Below, piece after piece: positions 36,850 through 47,577 of a DNA stretch of 64,000 bases. The DNA lies in contig WPDH01000389.1 in the NCBI GenBank assembly GCA_019137255.1, forward strand, positions 1,412-65,411, in the 5' to 3' direction. Under the pieces are notes generated by a model. It made no database searches and was not told where the DNA came from. It saw only the letters and a program-made list of their open reading frames with translations. The stretch comes from Corinectria fuckeliana (Eukaryota; Ascomycota; Sordariomycetes; Hypocreales; Nectriaceae). The first letter of the stretch is position 1, and each line of letters starts with the position of its first letter. A program made the translations under genes and the position numbers.

Positions 36850-37587
36850 ATGGATAGGTCCCGCTCGTTCTCGCGGCCGAGCCCTTCACCCGCCAACGGC
36901 GAACCAAGATCACCAACACCATCGCCCCTCGCTGCCCGGTCCAATATGGCATCTCGAGACCGTCTCGCATCGAGCCTCCCATCTTCCAAACACGACTCCC
37001 GCTCGAGATCTAGCTCGCAGTCAAGCTCCAGCTCCCGCTCCCGCTCTCCAACTCGCCGCCATCACCACCACCAAGACCATCACCATCACGGTCTATTCAA
37101 AACCTCGGCCGGCCTCATCGCGGGAATCGGGCTGGCCACCGTCATCGCCCACAAGGTCTGGCCCAAGGGTGTCATCCACGGCGACGAAGACGAATGGGTC
37201 TCCGAACCCACGCCCAAGCCCAAGCACCAGCAGCAGCACCACCATCATCATCACTCATCCGAGCGCCACGAGCACCACCGCCGCCGCCCCTCCTCCGCCG
37301 AGCGCGTAGTGGACCACGCGAGGAGCGCACGCGGCCGTGGAGACGTCCTCTTCGTCGAGGAAGTCGGCCCCTTCAGGCGCGGCGACAACCGGCGGATGAC
37401 TCTTGGACCGAGGGCCTTTGAGCGGACAAGCGACGAGAGGGTAGTGCGGGACGGCCGTGCTCCGAGGGAAGAGAGAGCTCGGCCCGCGGTGCTCCCGTAT
37501 CCCGAGACGCCGTACCCCGACGAGAAGTTCTACGAACCTTCTCGCAGGAGGGCGCCCGTCCCGGAGTCTTTCCCTGTCACTCGTTGA
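36850..37587 (+). CDS. Ser/Arg- and His-rich hypothetical protein with one hydrophobic segment
   Basis: A single-exon frame of 245 residues begins with an ATG in good context (ATCAAATGG). The N-terminus is Ser/Arg/Pro-rich. A His-rich stretch at about residues 71-81 leads into LFKTSAGLIAGIGLATVIAHK (about 82-102), a Gly/Ala/Ile segment long enough to span a membrane. A second His tract (HQQQHHHHHHSS) and a basic, Arg-rich C-terminus follow (PYPETPYPDEKFYEPSRRR). I do not recognise a domain. The composition recalls fungal low-complexity proteins that carry a Gly-rich hydrophobic patch. The DUF8035-type protein at 47578 has a similar basic, Arg-rich plus hydrophobic-patch design, but I see no clear homology. 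The gene converges on elg1. A membrane or nuclear location is unproven. Confidence 0.75.
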   Translation: MDRSRSFSRPSPSPANGEPRSPTPSPLAARSNMASRDRLASSLPSSKHDSRSRSSSQSSSSSRSRSPTRRHHHHQDHHHHGLFKTSAGLIAGIGLATVIAHKVWPKGVIHGDEDEWVSEPTPKPKHQQQHHHHHHSSERHEHHRRRPSSAERVVDHARSARGRGDVLFVEEVGPFRRGDNRRMTLGPRAFERTSDERVVRDGRAPREERARPAVLPYPETPYPDEKFYEPSRRRAPVPESFPVTR

Positions 37588-37957
37588 ACGAGGTCGACAA
37601 TGATGAATAATAACGGATAGTTACGGTGATATGACGGCATGATACCAAATTAAGACTGTTCTTGGGTAATGTGTTAATGACTTCGTTTGGGCTGGGCTGG
37701 TACCTTTCCTTGGTTTGGTTGTCAGATCTATATGTCAGGGGAAAGGATTGACAACTAAAATATACATGTAATAGTTGGCAGTTTGCGAATAAATCTGTGT
37801 ACTTCGTATGCTGAAGGTTCTCTATGTTATGCTGCCTATACCCAGTCTGTAACTCCGCGAATTTATCTAACCCCATTTCACAATCCACTCAAATGTTCAA
37901 GTCGCCAGGTCCAATGCATGCACGGACTCTGATATAGAGAATTAGTGATGGTACTCC
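37588..37957. other. Convergent 3' region
   Basis: This is a 370 bp AT-richer stretch between the 3' ends of the Ser/Arg/His-rich gene (+) and elg1 (-). It presumably holds both 3' UTRs. A GTACTTCGTA motif of the dispersed set occurs near 37800. Confidence 0.55.
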
Positions 37958-40900
37958 TTACTCCTCCTCTGATGACGAAGGGCTGCTCGGGATGCTTTCT
38001 GCTGTTTCCTTCGGCCCTGTTGTGACTACCGCCTTCTTCCATCCTTCTCCAGCAGTGCGTCTCACGAGCTCGGCGTTGAGGCAATCCCCAAAATACCTTT
38101 CCCTGCGCGTGGCCCTTCTCTCTCCGCCCTCCAAGGCCGAGTATGCACTTCGAGTAGTCCGCATTCTTTTTCTCTTGCCGCCTTCACTGAGAAGATTGCT
38201 AAGCTTCAGTCGTTCTCGCATGAGGTGATTGTCAAATTCCACAATGCCTCTCACCCATGGCGCAATATCCACGACAATGAGCTTGAGGGTGCGATCAAAC
38301 ACGGACGGGTCGAGATGCGTTGATGCTGTCACCTTTTCCGAGACCGCAATGGGATCGAATGCGAGAGCAAAATCTAATCGGTTTAGATGGGTTGGGGTGT
38401 GGTCGAAGGTGTGGTGCAAGTTAGAAACTGCTCGTTCCTCGGTCACTGGTCCCAGAGTGGAGTTGGATCCGGTTTGGCCAAGTGTAGAAGAGACCAGATG
38501 CAGGTGGTTCCTTGCAAGAGATTTCAGTGATATTGAGAGGGCGACAGGAAGTGAGGATGGTGCCGATTTGGGTTCAGCTTCGAGGAGAGGCCGTCCGAGA
38601 ATGAAGTCATCTTTGGTCTTTGCCGGAATGTCGGGTAGTGTTGGGTCCAGGGATTCCTGGAAGCTTGTCCCGAACCCGCCACTGGATAATATATCTGCGT
38701 CACTCATGGCACCACAGAAATCGTCGTACGCCGTGAGGGAATCGAGTCTCTGTTTCGGGTCCGCGATGGTATTAGACACGCTCTGTGCCCACGATTGGAG
38801 ATCTGTCGAACTGTTCCAGTCGTCCAAGTCCAGGTTCCAAGAGTCCCAGGATTGCTGCAAACTTTCCTCTTCTGATTCCAGGGGGTTAGGGCATGTGGCA
38901 ATCAGGTCACGGCTAATCCAGCCCATGCCCTTGCAGTAGGTGTCTTCGCTGATGACTCGAATCACGTTTCCGTTCTCGTCCAGGTCAGAGCCCTTGGGCC
39001 ACCGGAGGACAAACCAATCGAAGCCTCCTCTGCGATCACCGACGCCAATTTGACACCAGTAGTTCAGTTCGGTCAGTGCCGCCCTCAAATCATTATTGCG
39101 GCACTTATATAATGCCTCAACCGCCGGACGTCGAAGAAGGTGTCCCTCATTTGCAGCCGCGAGAATGCACAGATCCACAGCAAGGTTGGTCGGGGGCGGA
39201 GAGAATCGAAAGATACCATGAAGACTCAGACCTTGCAAAGGGACCAAGCTTTCATCGTTGCAAGTCATAATGAAAGGTCGTTTGGACTGTGCTATCATCC
39301 CCATCAAGGTCGCCCAGAATTGCTTGTCTTCCTCATACAGAACATCAACCTCCTCGAGTAGAATGAGAGACTGTTTCTGGTTCTTGACAGAGCTCTGCTT
39401 GTTAGGTTGAACCTTTCTCTCAGCTGGTTTCCTTGGTGGTTTCTTGGACACTGCTGCTGGCTTGAGCTTGAAGAAGGTAGTCATTGTGCCCTGTTTTCCC
39501 GACTTGAGATCCCTGGCAACTTCATCATCCTCCTCATCACCTTCGGTGGTCGAATCGGTCTGGTGGTGTTGGACCAAATGGTTGCGCGTCATATCGCCAA
39601 CCCTCTCCAAGATGTCCTTTCCGCTTCGCCTGCTGCTCGAGTTGATTTCGAAAACCTCGAATCCCAACTCTTTTGCCACCGCATACACAGCTGCCGTCTT
39701 GCCGCTTCCATGGGGACCGCTGACCACGGCGGCATTTGTTAGCCGTCCTTGGTCTTTGGAACTCTTCGCTGCTGCGTCTCCGCTTCGAATGACCGTTTTC
39801 TTGATGAGACTTGATCCCGCGGGGGCCCAATCGTCCTCGTCCTCCGAGACTTCGTCCATGGCGTTCGCTTCTTCGTCACTGTCGACAATGAATCCATCCA
39901 GCTTGTCCTTCTTTCTCTTTTTCCTAGGGATCGACTCCGATTTTGCCTTGGCCTTACCGTTGGCATCAGTACCCCCGGTGTCAATAGACTGGACTCGAAG
40001 AGTTTGCAACCACTCCTTGAGCAGGAACGCTTCTTTCCCAGCCTGTAGGACTTGCGAAGCTGTGATAGGAGCGTACTTCTGGGTCCAAGACTGGCTCTCG
40101 CACGTTGACCTATCGTAGGCCGAAAGCCCGGTTTCCAGAGTTCCGTAAAACCGGGCTATCGCCGGGTGTGTTCGTCTGGTCGCGCTGTCGGATTCGTCTT
40201 GACTACGGTTGAGGTCTTCTGCAGTGGGTGCTCTGTACGTGCGAAGTTCTGGTCGGATTCGCGTTTGAAGTTTTCGCCCACTTTCGAAGTGCCGTTTAGG
40301 GATCCGCAATTCCTCGGGGACCGGATCGAAGTTGTCGTTATCCCTTCGGAACGTTTCCCGCATGGTGTTGAGGTCTAGAGCTTGACGATGACGCCCAAGA
40401 ATAGACTCCTTAGGTGAAATTGTGACGACGCATCCTTTTGACTTCCTTGGAGGCTCCTCGTTGTGATTCAGACTATCCGCGCAGCAAATGCGGGTGTCTG
40501 AACCACGGATGTGGCTCATGTCCTTTGCAGGCCAAAGAGGGTGCATGGCGCCTGGTTCTTTGACACCACCAGCCTTGATTCCAAATCGAGGAACCCTATC
40601 CAAGTCAAAGGGAATTCGTGTTCTCTTAGGAGACACAGGCGTCGACATGAAGACCGAATTCCTGGGAGGGGGTGGTTTTTCTTGAACGGCGCTGTTTTCC
40701 GCGGTAGAGGCTGGCTGCGACTTTGCTTTCCCTGTGAAGAAGGGATGCGTGACTTTTGATGGTCTGGTTGTTTGGTTCGTAGTACAGCCTTTAACTGTAA
40801 GATCCTTGGGCTTCTTCGTGGCGCGGGGTGCCCGAGGCTTGGTCGGTGTTGGAGGGAATAGCACCTTTCCATCAAGAATTTGGGAGATCTTATCGCTAAT

Positions 40901-41497
40901 ATCCTTCCGGGTCTCATCGTCGCGGCCGTATTTGATGCACACCATTCGAGTTGGAGTACTCCTTGGTTTTGGCTTTGGCGGCGAACCGAGTGTTCCTGTC
41001 TTGGGATTCCATTTCAGCACCTTCTTCGTCTTCGGGGGAGTGATCGAGGCCGTGAATTCCGCATTGGGCTGCGCTTCGGGATGCGGCAGGTTCGTCGTAG
41101 GCTGAGGCCGATCCGCAGGCCTGACGAATATGTCACTCAGTGGAGGAGTGGGAAAGTCACAAACAAAGTGCTCAGTGGAGGTCTCATCCAGCACCCTTTC
41201 GTCGTTATCCGGTCTAGTGGAGGCAGCTGGGTTCGAGGGCCCTTCGCTTGTTCGATTTCGACGTGGTTTCTTTCGTTCATTGCCATTATGGGGAGCAGGA
41301 GGCTCTGTCTTGCGCCGCTTCCTCTGGATACCGGTCGGTTCCGAGTCGAGTTTGGGGATGTCAAGCTGTGAGGTGTCTTGAACGGGATTGGTAGATTGTT
41401 CAGTCGGAGGCCCTTTCACGAAGAAAGGGTGGAACTTCTTCGCCGGGGGCTCTCTGACACCCTCCTGGACCATTGCGGCGACCAAAACCGATCCCAT
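37958..41497 (-). CDS. elg1: Elg1/ATAD5-type AAA+ PCNA-unloading subunit
   Basis: This is a single long exon of 1179 residues. The N-terminal third is basic and disordered, starting MGSVLVAAMVQEGVREPPAKKFHPFFVKG; the KFHPFF motif resembles a PCNA-interacting peptide and recurs as THPFFTGK. The AAA module starts around residue 590: Walker A GPHGSGKTAAVYAVAKELG, then EINSSSRRSGKDILE. The Walker B equivalent, LILLEEVDVLYEED (about 710), has the Glu-Glu-Val-Asp spelling typical of Elg1/ATAD5 where other clamp-loader subunits have DEVD. PFIMTCNDES (sensor 1) and LRAALTELNYWCQ follow. Elg1 replaces Rfc1 in an RFC-like complex that removes PCNA, especially SUMO-PCNA, from chromatin after Okazaki ligation. 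The C-terminus ends SSPSSSEEE. The gene is divergent from the Utp8-like gene and a 5' UTR intron is likely. The family call is strong; the exact start (Met1 or Met9) is open. Confidence 0.9.
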   Translation of the reverse strand: MGSVLVAAMVQEGVREPPAKKFHPFFVKGPPTEQSTNPVQDTSQLDIPKLDSEPTGIQRKRRKTEPPAPHNGNERKKPRRNRTSEGPSNPAASTRPDNDERVLDETSTEHFVCDFPTPPLSDIFVRPADRPQPTTNLPHPEAQPNAEFTASITPPKTKKVLKWNPKTGTLGSPPKPKPRSTPTRMVCIKYGRDDETRKDISDKISQILDGKVLFPPTPTKPRAPRATKKPKDLTVKGCTTNQTTRPSKVTHPFFTGKAKSQPASTAENSAVQEKPPPPRNSVFMSTPVSPKRTRIPFDLDRVPRFGIKAGGVKEPGAMHPLWPAKDMSHIRGSDTRICCADSLNHNEEPPRKSKGCVVTISPKESILGRHRQALDLNTMRETFRRDNDNFDPVPEELRIPKRHFESGRKLQTRIRPELRTYRAPTAEDLNRSQDESDSATRRTHPAIARFYGTLETGLSAYDRSTCESQSWTQKYAPITASQVLQAGKEAFLLKEWLQTLRVQSIDTGGTDANGKAKAKSESIPRKKRKKDKLDGFIVDSDEEANAMDEVSEDEDDWAPAGSSLIKKTVIRSGDAAAKSSKDQGRLTNAAVVSGPHGSGKTAAVYAVAKELGFEVFEINSSSRRSGKDILERVGDMTRNHLVQHHQTDSTTEGDEEDDEVARDLKSGKQGTMTTFFKLKPAAVSKKPPRKPAERKVQPNKQSSVKNQKQSLILLEEVDVLYEEDKQFWATLMGMIAQSKRPFIMTCNDESLVPLQGLSLHGIFRFSPPPTNLAVDLCILAAANEGHLLRRPAVEALYKCRNNDLRAALTELNYWCQIGVGDRRGGFDWFVLRWPKGSDLDENGNVIRVISEDTYCKGMGWISRDLIATCPNPLESEEESLQQSWDSWNLDLDDWNSSTDLQSWAQSVSNTIADPKQRLDSLTAYDDFCGAMSDADILSSGGFGTSFQESLDPTLPDIPAKTKDDFILGRPLLEAEPKSAPSSLPVALSISLKSLARNHLHLVSSTLGQTGSNSTLGPVTEERAVSNLHHTFDHTPTHLNRLDFALAFDPIAVSEKVTASTHLDPSVFDRTLKLIVVDIAPWVRGIVEFDNHLMRERLKLSNLLSEGGKRKRMRTTRSAYSALEGGERRATRRERYFGDCLNAELVRRTAGEGWKKAVVTTGPKETAESIPSSPSSSEEE

Positions 41498-42124
41498 CGA
41501 TTCGCAAAAGGCTGTGAAAGAGTTGCGTTAGTAGAGATATCTCGAGGGCGTAGTAGCGAAGGACAGCAGGGGGACTGACCAAACGTGAGGTCAGCGTCAA
41601 ACGAGCATGGCCTGTAAAGAAAACTTGCGATTGAGATAGGATAAAAAGTCAGAAAGTTCGTAGCAAAATCTAGTGGTAAGGATCAAAGTCAAGGCAGATT
41701 CTTGTTGAGTTTAGGACGCTTGACGTTCCTTCGCCAAGGGGTGAGTTGAGGAGGAGTCTCGTGGCTGGGACGAGTGACAATGGGCCATTGTCAATGGCCA
41801 AGGGTCGCGTTAAAGTGCTGCCCGAGGACGAACGCGTCGAGGCGCGCTTCACGGAAACTGAAGAGACAGAGGTACGTACCCTCGTTCTACGTCAGGCTCT
41901 TAAGATCGCCCGTGCACATTGAAAACCCCACTAACCAACTCGGATGCGCAAAGTTGCAAAGGCCCCACCGCCGGATTTTTGAGTCGGCCCGCCCCAGATT
42001 TTTTTTTGTGAGAGCTTCACTATTGCCCATCCAGAAAGTCTAGACGGACGGGTTGGATCTCGACAAAGAATTGCGTCTCGCACCACCAGAGATATCTCTC
42101 CGGCGCACCGATATAGTCATCGCC
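41498..42124. promoter_or_regulatory. Bidirectional promoter region, elg1 / Utp8-like gene
   Basis: These 627 bp separate two divergent start codons, so they must carry both promoters. On the elg1 side a probable 5' UTR intron is visible. A T9 run lies near 41999-42007. I did not identify a specific factor site with confidence. Confidence 0.65.
41512..41579 (-). other. Putative 5' UTR intron of elg1
   Basis: On the minus strand there is a GTCAGT donor, a CTACTAACGC branch sequence and a TTTCACAG acceptor, about 68 bp, ending 14 bases before the ATG at 41497. No upstream ATG in frame extends the protein, so the intron would lie in the leader. Confidence 0.6.
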
Positions 42125-44923
42125 ATGGCTTCCGAATACAGGATCCATAAGCCATCTGTGCTGGCGACGCTCCCGCGGCCTCTCGACCATACTGAAGGCC
42201 GCATCGTTGCCCGGGAAGTCTACGGCCAGCGCGATGATCAGAAGAAGCGGAAGAGGACGGAGCTGGCCGTTGGCGTGGACGGAGAGACTGCCAGTATTTA
42301 TGATGTGCGTTTCTTGGCCCATACGACACTCTTGCTTTATGCTGACCTCTGGTAGATCCCGGCATCGAGATTGATCACTTCCTACCCGATCCCTCCCCAA
42401 GAGTCCTTCACCTGCCCCCCGTACTCGGTTAGAATTCGACATGCTGGGAACACCGATGTCTCGCGGTACACCTACATTGCTACCAGAGACTCTTCCGGCC
42501 AGAAGATTACTCTTTTCAAAGACGTGGTGCATCGCGACGGCAAAACGACCTCGACGACCACTTCCTCACAGATTCTCAAGACCTCCCCCATTCAATACAT
42601 AACCTGTTCCTCCAGTCCCTCCGAAAACTCAACCGTGGGAGACATTGTCGCAGTTTGCAAAAATGGAGAGTTCGTGTCCCTCTCAGGAGAGACACTCGCA
42701 ATCCAGTGGACTTCGTCCTCAAAGTCTACTGTGCAGGACAGCGTCGCAAACCACATCGACAAGTTTGAGGTGGACTTTGTGACTTCGGGCACAGTAGCAG
42801 AGTTCAGCGAGGGCATATTCAAACAGCGACCAGAGGTTTTCAGTGCTCTCCCCAAAACTCCAGGCTCCGAGCCTGAACTCCTGGTGCTAGTGACGAGATG
42901 TGTCAGCCAGGGCCAGGAGAGCCGTCATGCGGTTGTTCTCGCAGCAGCCTCGGGGTCTTCCCCCACGGCATCCGAGATTCAAAAGCTGTCTCCTCTAGAA
43001 ATCGTTCCTATTCATGCTTCCTCGGGTTCTGAAGCCGACGTGCCCACGTACCAAGTGGATGTCCAGGCCGGCCTCCTGTTACAACTGCAGCAAGGTTCCC
43101 TGAGCGTCTACGATCTCAGTGCCCCGGTCCCCAAACTCAAGTCTGTGGTTCAGATGGACAGCGCCGTGTCGTTCTCGCGCCTTTCTCGGCCATTCGTCCT
43201 GGCATGTTCGCTCAAGTCCAAGTCGATCGGCCTTTACAACCACCAGTACCGTTCCATCCATGCGAATGCGCAATTGGACTTATCCGAGTTGCCCGCCGAA
43301 TGCCAAAAACCCAAATCTTGCCAGTTGATTAGTTATCTTCGCAGCCAGGATCTTGTCGTGGCCCTGGTTGATAATTTCCTCATGTCAATTCAAGTCGAGC
43401 CACCTAAGAGTCATGGCAGACGACGAAAGCAGGGCCTCCTGATCGACTCCATTGGCCGAGGAACTGCTGTTGAGGTACCGGCCAAGAAGCCGAAGTTGGA
43501 AAAGTATTCACTCGAGTTTTCGCGACAGGTTCCTGGTACCATGTCGGAGGAGTATCTCGCCAAACTCCGTCGCGAGCTGGAGTCGGCAGATGGGATCCTC
43601 GATAAGTTCCTTGGCGCCGGCAACAACGGTGACTTGGCCCAATGGGAGTCACTACTGCGCAAGCGATTCCGTATTGGTGTTCGCAGCGCTGTTGATGGAA
43701 CTGAAGTGAAGGCAGAGGCGGAGCTCCAAGACTTACCAGAGTGGGAATGGCTTCCAGGCCCTTCGTCTTATGCCGCCGTGGATCGCCGTTGGGTTTCGTA
43801 CGCCATCAGCCGAGTCTTTTCAATCTCGTTGACCGAGGGCGAGTCACCTCGACCAGTGCTGCAGCTGCAGCTGCCCGACAGCAATGTTGCCTCTTACTTG
43901 GTTGTGGCCGGCCATCTTACTCTGTCGAACCTGAAGTCTGCGTTCCGGGATGAGTTTGATGCCGAGGCACTGGACAGCAAGAAACTGGCTAACGACCTTC
44001 TCTCATGCCTAATGGATACCGATCCATCGATGACACTGCTGCTCAACTATCTCCAGGCCACCCAGCTCGGGGAACTGGAGCTTTTACTGGCCATTCGGGC
44101 ACTGATGCTCAGCCTGGACTTGATTACCGACCGGAGCAACTTGGCCAGCGCCAAACTGCTCAAAGACGAGACGCATGAGGGAACCGAGAACTACGAAATG
44201 GATCTAGACGATCTGGAGCGGGACCTCACCCGAACCGAGTGCTACCTCGGAGACGACAGCAGCAGCCGTTCACGTGGCTTGACCCTGGCTTTCACAAAGC
44301 TCTGGCGCCTGCCCGCCGTGACCACGGTCAAGGCTCTCCGGGCGACACTGAAGACGGAGGAGATTTTGTCGCTCGTCTACACGCTCCGTGTGGAGTTGGT
44401 AAGAGGTGCATGGACGTCGCTGTACATCGACCCCACTAGTTTCGACTCAGAAGGTAACGACCCGCCACCAGACGGAGTGATTACGCTCATCTCAGACCTT
44501 CTGGGGAGGTGCCTGGATGCTGTCGGAGCTGGAGGCTGGCTCTTCAACGATTCCATCTCATCTACGGACAAGGCCGAGGCCGGCGACTTCCTGACAGCGC
44601 TGAAGCTTGAAGTGACGGCAGCGCTAGAAGGCCTGGAGGAGGCTGTGTACCTCAACGGCATTGTGGGCGAGGCAGTTCAGTTTGGGCTGGCGGCCCAGAA
44701 GGGAGGGGCCGCACGACAGGCGTGGAACACGAACAAGCCGATCCCGATGCAGCTGGAAGGCCGGGAATCCCGACTCCTACCTCTAGGTCTCAAGACGAAG
44801 CTACTACCCACCAAGGACAAGGTGGTGTCCGGAGGCGAAGTGGTGGAGAGGAGCTTGCGAGAGCGCGGCCACCTGATCAGCCAGAAGGTGGAGGCGTATT
44901 CGCTGGAGAAGCTTGCGATTTGA
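42125..44923 (+). CDS. utp8: Utp8-like beta-propeller protein, probable UTP-A (t-UTP) / rRNA processing factor
   Basis: The inferred model is 42125-42304 joined to 42356-44923, about 915 residues. The 51 bp intron (GTGCGT ... GCTGAC ... GGTAG) joins D to I in phase 0. The start MASEYRIHKPSVLATLPRP, then GRIVAREVYG, KKRKRTELAVGVDGET and the junction IYD|IPASRLITSYPIPPQ, recalls fungal Utp8 beta-propeller proteins. The first 430 residues have beta-propeller-like periodicity. The rest is alpha-helical (MTLLLNYLQATQLGELELLL; RECTERLGHL..-like C-terminus). Utp8 acts with the UTP-A complex in early 90S pre-ribosome assembly and rDNA transcription, and in yeast it is also linked to nuclear tRNA export. 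The assignment rests on remembered motifs. Other nucleolar propeller proteins (for example Utp17/Nan1) are the main alternative. The gene shares its promoter region with elg1. Confidence 0.7.
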
Positions 44924-47397
44924 GCCAGACTGTTCAGCTCGGGCGAAGATGAGAAGACCGAAGGTTCAGGCAACAGATATCCGGACCCCGGTGATAGGGC
45001 AGATGTTGCGAATGGGGCGCCGACAATGGGATGCGGCTGAAAATCGAACAGAATGCCAGGAATTCGGCACGGGGCTTGGCTTGGCACGGCTGGGCGTCGG
45101 CGTCAGCAGACGAAGGAGTAAGGATGAGGCGAGACCCCGACAATGCCTGAACTACCGAGCCGCCCAGGAAGAAGAGTCCGAGAGGCCGGCGCCTCGGAAG
45201 TCCGGACGGTGGCGTGGCAAACCACAAAGACCGGTTATACACGGCGCAAGGTGGGAGGCCTAGGCGGAGAATGAGGCGGGGGCGCGGAATGTATTCCCAC
45301 GATACTAAGCTCTTGATCTTGAGATAGGATAGTTTCTAGGACACCCTTGTCTGTCTACCAGCAGGGAGAGGGGAGTTGACGGCTATGCAGGAGTATCAAA
45401 ATAAATGGGCATCTTTTTTGACATGTGGCTTTGATGTGCATCCCGGTTCCCTGGAAGAGTCATCGGGTGCATGATTACGAAGTGCAAGTATAGATAGGTA
45501 CGCATTCGGGATCGTATATTTACGGTACTGTACCATGTAGATGTATAATATACTTACGTACGTAGGGGACTTCCGTGTCAGAGAAGCTGCGGAGCGATTG
45601 GAGAGCCGGGATCGCAGAAGATGCAGTCCTACCTGCTCGAAGGGTCCATTGGCCGGCGTGGCGAGATCTGCCTTTTGGTATGTACTAGTAAGTATGCCTG
45701 GTGCGATGACGTGCAGCAGCGCTGACGCTGATGGGCTTGCAAGTAGGTCTATGCGGTTTGGCATGGTGCAAAAGCGTCAGGGCTGCAGATATTGTGCAGA
45801 TTGTGCGTTGTTCAAAGATCTTAGTTGGCGAGGACGGGGGACCAAAGAACCAACGAATTAAGTATGGCTGCCTAGATACTACTACATTCTTGGTACGGAG
45901 TACTGACTGCCATGCACCCATCTACACGCCAGCACAGCCCTGTCAAGCGTGAGCACCGGGAGTGGAGTATTAGTCGACGCCGAGGGATGAAATGCATGGG
46001 ATATGGAGGCAATTGATTGGCTGAGGGAGTGTGAGATGTCATTCTCACGAGGGCAGCTTTGGCGCTAGAGGCCGGGAGGTGGAGGAGTTCTTGGGAAGGG
46101 ACGGGAAGGGATGATTACCGCACTTCTAGGGCAGAAAGGGACTTTCCACAGTCAGCCTCGCGGAGGACACCGCCGGGCGATGCTCTATCTAGTAGGTAGA
46201 AATATGACAAATGGCGATGACTCTTGTGAGTGTGAGTGCGTGTGTCGGATTACGCCGATGGACGGAGTCTTGGGAGAGAGATGCTCAGTACAATACATGG
46301 TATTCTTTTGCCTCTCAGGCCCAAAGGCGAAAGCGAAACTGTTGATCCGTGCCTCTGGGTTGGCCGGGCCGAGTCTAAGAAAAGCACAGCAGGGCAACAG
46401 CAACGGGTGACGACAGTAGGACGCCATCCCTGGGAGAAAAACATCCATGTTTGATGGAACGTTGACCCTGATTTCCCGCAACTACATAAATAGGTCTAGT
46501 ACCTAATCAACCCCAGGATCCGGTTCAGAGATCAGGGTCGACAGCTGCAGCCGGGGGGAAGAATTTCAGGATCCAGTCCCGGGCGGAGGTGAATTGTTAC
46601 CTCCTTGTTGATGTACATGTGGGAGAGTGTGTGCAGGGCGACGGATCGTGGTTGGTCAGCCCTGTGTTTTGGGTGCGTTCGAAGAGGGGATGCAGCTTGG
46701 TGGGCTACGTCACCGTTTTCCCGGCCGGGGGATTGGACGGACGGGGAAACGAACGAGCTCGGTTGTTGGTTCGCCGAGACGAGAACGATTTCCTTGCCGT
46801 TGTATCTAGGCTAGGTCTATCTACCTAAGTAGCCAATCCATGTATCCGCTCGCATTCCCGTTCTCGGGGCGATGTAACGCAGCATCGACACGGCGTCGGC
46901 TTGCCAAGGTTTGGGTGCCTGGCTGGCTGGGACGGGTTGAAAGGGATCCATCCATGGAAAGATGGTGGTGGTGATGGTGGCGGGCTTGCTTCCATTGGGC
47001 TTTCTGCGGGTTGGGCGAATGCACCCGTGGGCAGCTGGACACAGCAGAAGGCCGTCCGTCACACCCACTGTCACTGTCACCCACCGGCACGCCCACTGAC
47101 GTTACTCTACCTGGCGAACTGAACGCCCTGCCACCATCTGAGGTTGTACACACACATACACAAGACATCCAGCCGTCCATCCAGCTCGCCTCCCCTTCGC
47201 TTCTCCTCTCTCCCTTTTCAAGCCTGGCATGTCCCCGGTCGAAACAGAAAATCAATTCTCTCTCACTCTCACCTTCGATCGCTGTGACCCTGCACCTTGA
47301 ATCTTCGTCGTGTGTCTAGTTGACTGACTTACACCCTTACTACCTGCTTTGTGACGACATAAACACCAGCGCCACCATCACCATCACCATCAATACC

Positions 47398-47457
<60 letters not shown>

Positions 47458-47577
47458 GCAGCAGCAGCAGCACCAACAACTACTCAATTTTCCTCTCGAC
47501 TTCTCAAACCCAACACCGCCACTTTCCCCTCCCAGAACCTCCCAACCACCCAGCCGACCCTGGGCTCCCACCCCATC
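44924..47577. other. 2.6 kb upstream region of the DUF8035-type gene
   Basis: No supportable gene is present. The 5' part holds the 3' UTR of the Utp8-like gene. Near 45500-45910 there are a few GTACGTA/TACGGAGTA-like palindromes of the dispersed type. The last 250 bases are the leader of the gene at 47578 and include ACC ATC, CAA and CAG trinucleotide repeats. ORFs here lack recognisable domains. Confidence 0.5.
47398..47472 (+). repeat. (CAA)n/(CAG)n repeat in the leader of the DUF8035-type gene
   Basis: About twenty CAA units are followed by about five CAG units, ending roughly 105 bases before the ATG at 47578. There is no splice acceptor between the repeat and the ATG that obviously removes it, so it is probably in the mature 5' UTR. 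It also creates poly-Thr and, on the other strand, poly-Cys spurious ORFs. Confidence 0.8.

Noticed and set aside
47320..47577. Poly-Thr N-terminal extension of the DUF8035-type protein
   Set aside because: It begins at TTG and consists of the translated CAA repeat. The ATG at 47578 is the natural start.
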